A stretch of DNA of 64,000 nucleotides from positions 62,001 to 126,000 of the forward strand of contig NZ_JAFFSU010000019.1 in the NCBI RefSeq assembly GCF_017948455.1, written 5' to 3'. A program made the translations under genes and the position numbers. The notes under the pieces are model-generated. The model saw only the letters and a program-made list of their open reading frames with translations, did not search any database and was not told where the DNA came from. Source of the DNA: Streptomyces sp. GESEQ-4 (lineage in GTDB: Bacteria > Actinomycetota > Actinomycetes > Streptomycetales > Streptomycetaceae). Positions within the stretch are counted from its first letter, which is position 1, and the number at the start of each line of letters is the position of its first letter. This document shows, one piece after another, positions 62,493-64,000 of this stretch.

Positions 62493-62990
62493 ATGACCGC
62501 ACACGAACCCGTTCCGTACGCCCCCGAGCACACCCCACGGCTGGCCTGGGCCGAGCACGCGCCCGAGGTCTACAAGGCGATGGTCCGCCTCGACGCGGCC
62601 TCCCGGAAGGGCCTCGACCCCAAGCTCCTTGAGCTGGTGAAGGTCCGCGCCTCGCAGCTCAACCGCTGCGCGTTCTGCATCGACATGCACAGCAAGGACG
62701 CGCTGGCCGCGGGCGAGAGCGTCGAGCGGATCATCCAGCTGGGCGCCTGGGAGGAGTCCCGGCACTTCTACACGGAGAAGGAACTGGCCGCGCTGGAGCT
62801 GACGGACGCCGTGACCGTCCTGACCGACGGCTTCGTGCCGGACGAGGTCTACGAGAGCGCCGCGAAGCAGTTCGAGGAGGCCGAGCTGGCCCAGCTGATC
62901 GCCGCGATCACGGTGATCAACGCCTGGAACCGCTTCGGCGTGACCTGCCGGATGACGCCGGGGCACTACACGCCGGGGGATCACGGGTGA
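62493..62990 (+). CDS. AhpD/carboxymuconolactone decarboxylase-family protein
   Basis: 165 residues from ATG 62493. The AhpD-like core contains LLELVKVRASQLNRCAFCID, MHSKDALAAG (CxxC-x3-H, the thiol redox site), and RIIQLGAWEESRHFYTEKEL. The C-terminal helix AQLIAAITVINAWNRFGVTC is standard for this family. Predicted alkylhydroperoxidase or antioxidant. It diverges from the MocR gene with only 47 bp between starts, so the two are probably a regulator-target pair. Confidence 0.92.
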   Translation: MTAHEPVPYAPEHTPRLAWAEHAPEVYKAMVRLDAASRKGLDPKLLELVKVRASQLNRCAFCIDMHSKDALAAGESVERIIQLGAWEESRHFYTEKELAALELTDAVTVLTDGFVPDEVYESAAKQFEEAELAQLIAAITVINAWNRFGVTCRMTPGHYTPGDHG

Positions 62991-63015
62991 GGACACCGGG
63001 AGACCACGGGTGACG

Positions 63016-63048
63016 ACACCGGGCGCCTCCCACAGGGGCGCCCGGTGT
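63016..63048. terminator. Bidirectional terminator hairpin
   Basis: ACACCGGGCGCC (63016-63027) and GGCGCCCGGTGT (63037-63048) form a perfect 12-bp stem with a nine-base loop between the convergent AhpD-like gene and the substrate-binding protein gene. Confidence 0.85.
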
Positions 63049-63068
63049 ACTGCTACCGAGCTACCGAG

Positions 63069-64000
63069 CTACCGGGACAGCCACGCCCGCCACGTCGACT
63101 CGTGGCGGTCCACCCACTTCTTCGCCGCCTCCTCCGGGCTGAGCTTCTGGTCGGCGATCATCAGGGAGACCTCGTTCTGGTCCTCGGTGGTCCACTTGAA
63201 GTTCTTCAGGAACCGGGCCGCCTCGCCGCCGTTCTTCGCGAAGTCGGCGTTGAGGTACTTCTGCAGCGGGGTGTGCGGATAGGCGCAGGCGACCTTCTCC
63301 GGGTCGGCGTCGCAGCCCTCCTTGTACGCCGGGAGCTTCACCTCGGTCATGGGGACCTTCTTGAAGAGCCACTGGGGGGCGTACCAGTAGGTGAGGAAGG
63401 GCTTCTTCTCCTTGGCGAACTGTTTGATCTGGGTGATCTGCGCGGCCTCCGAACCGGCGAAGACCACCTGGTAGTTCAGCTTCAGGTTCTTGACCAGCGC
63501 CTTGTCGTTGGTGACGTAGGACGGCGAGCCGTCCATCAGCTGGCCCTTGCCGCCGCTCTCGGCGGTGCGCAACTGGGAGGCGTACTTGTTCAGGTTCTTC
63601 CAGTCGGTGACGTCGGGGTGCTGCTTGGCGAAGTACGTCGGGACGTACCAGCCGATGTGCCCGGTGACGCCGAGTCCGCCGCCGTTCACGATCGTCTTCT
63701 TGTCGGCGACGTAGCGCTGCTCCTCCTCCGGGTGGCCCCAGTCCTCCAGGAGCGCGTCGACGCGGCCCTGGCTGAGGGCGTCCCAGGCGGGCACCTCGTC
63801 GATCTGGACGGTGTCGACGCGGTAGCCCAGCTCGTGTTCGAGCAGGTACTGGGCGACGGCGACGTTGGCCTGCGCGCCGACCCAGGACTGCACGGACAGG
63901 GTGACGGTCTTGGCGCCCTGCGCGTTGGCGAAGGGCGAGGCCTGCTTGGTCATGTCGGCGGCGCCGCAGCCGGTGAGCAGCAGCAGCGAAGACGCTCCGG
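63069..64000 (-). CDS. Glycine betaine/proline-type ABC transporter substrate-binding lipoprotein (5' truncated)
   Basis: The gene runs off the window end. The last bases read in frame SLLLLTGCGAAD, a lipobox with Cys, so the signal peptide is cut. The mature protein is an OpuAC/ProX-type binding protein: TVTLSVQSWVGAQANVAVAQ, YRVDTVQIDEVPAWDALSQG, DALLEDWGHPEEEQRYV, GLGVTGHIGWYVPTYFAKQH and TYWYAPQWLFKKVPMTEVKL. Trp and Tyr residues (DWGHP, GHIGWYVP, YWYAPQW) are candidates for the aromatic box that binds quaternary amines. It would feed an osmoprotectant importer whose other genes are outside the window. Confidence 0.92.
   Translation of the reverse strand, partial: GASSLLLLTGCGAADMTKQASPFANAQGAKTVTLSVQSWVGAQANVAVAQYLLEHELGYRVDTVQIDEVPAWDALSQGRVDALLEDWGHPEEEQRYVADKKTIVNGGGLGVTGHIGWYVPTYFAKQHPDVTDWKNLNKYASQLRTAESGGKGQLMDGSPSYVTNDKALVKNLKLNYQVVFAGSEAAQITQIKQFAKEKKPFLTYWYAPQWLFKKVPMTEVKLPAYKEGCDADPEKVACAYPHTPLQKYLNADFAKNGGEAARFLKNFKWTTEDQNEVSLMIADQKLSPEEAAKKWVDRHESTWRAWLSR

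Noticed and set aside
1-64000. CRISPR arrays, rRNA or tRNA genes
   Set aside because: No regularly spaced direct repeats, conserved rRNA segments or cloverleaf with a TTCGA-type arm were seen in the intergenic regions.

Overview
The window is high-GC actinobacterial DNA and almost certainly chromosomal Streptomyces. The evidence is the very high third-position GC, frequent GTG starts, a Scr1-type XRE/DUF397/ATP-binding triad, an SCO4848-family membrane protein beside a D-alanyl-D-alanine carboxypeptidase, and the gene order sdhCDAB, DprE-like cluster, trpS, glyA, rocD. From memory this order resembles the core S. coelicolor region around sdh, trpS and glyA. No rRNA, tRNA or CRISPR array was seen.

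Layout. 1-12 kb: the end of an FAD monooxygenase, a B12-dependent acyl-CoA mutase large subunit, an L,D-transpeptidase lipoprotein, two paralogous ECF sigma/one-TM-protein pairs, several small conserved proteins and a secreted GH20 hexosaminidase. 12-16.3 kb: a UraD-like protein and the succinate dehydrogenase operon sdhCDAB, closed by a hairpin terminator. 16.4-31.6 kb: an accessory segment holding the ATP-binding/XRE/DUF397 triad, a predicted immunity gene, a 6.7-kb Rhs/YD-repeat toxin gene with a PD-(D/E)XK-like C-terminal nuclease, a divergent DNRLRE/FG-GAP surface protein and a broken tnpB element. 31.6-43.6 kb: a VOC protein, a TetR operon with two strong operators, a Uma2 protein, and two two-component systems that each diverge from an MMPL transporter. 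43.6-48 kb: an ATP-binding protein, a metallophosphoesterase, an SCO4848-family protein, a D,D-carboxypeptidase and a YihY/BrkB protein. 48-52.2 kb: a complete-looking decaprenyl-phosphoryl-arabinose type module (UbiA prenyltransferase, PAP2 phosphatase, DprE1, DprE2, plus GtrA). 52.2-64 kb: a LigT-like protein, trpS, a third ECF sigma operon, glyA preceded by a ZTP (pfl) riboswitch, rocD, a YgiC-like ligase with a small lipoprotein, a frameshifted MocR regulator, an AhpD-like protein and the truncated gene of a glycine-betaine-type binding lipoprotein.

Most notable observations: (1) one 42-43 bp hairpin repeat interrupts two unrelated genes, tnpB and mocR, and shifts the frame in both; (2) the Rhs toxin, immunity gene and DNRLRE surface protein form a polymorphic-toxin island, and a palindrome between the divergent genes resembles the dyad in front of the nearby XRE regulator; (3) the DprE1 homologue has Ala where mycobacterial DprE1 has the benzothiazinone-target Cys; (4) a UraD-like protein lacks the usual catalytic residues; (5) hairpins around tnpB look like an omega-RNA and element ends; (6) a textbook promoter/double operator precedes the TetR operon.
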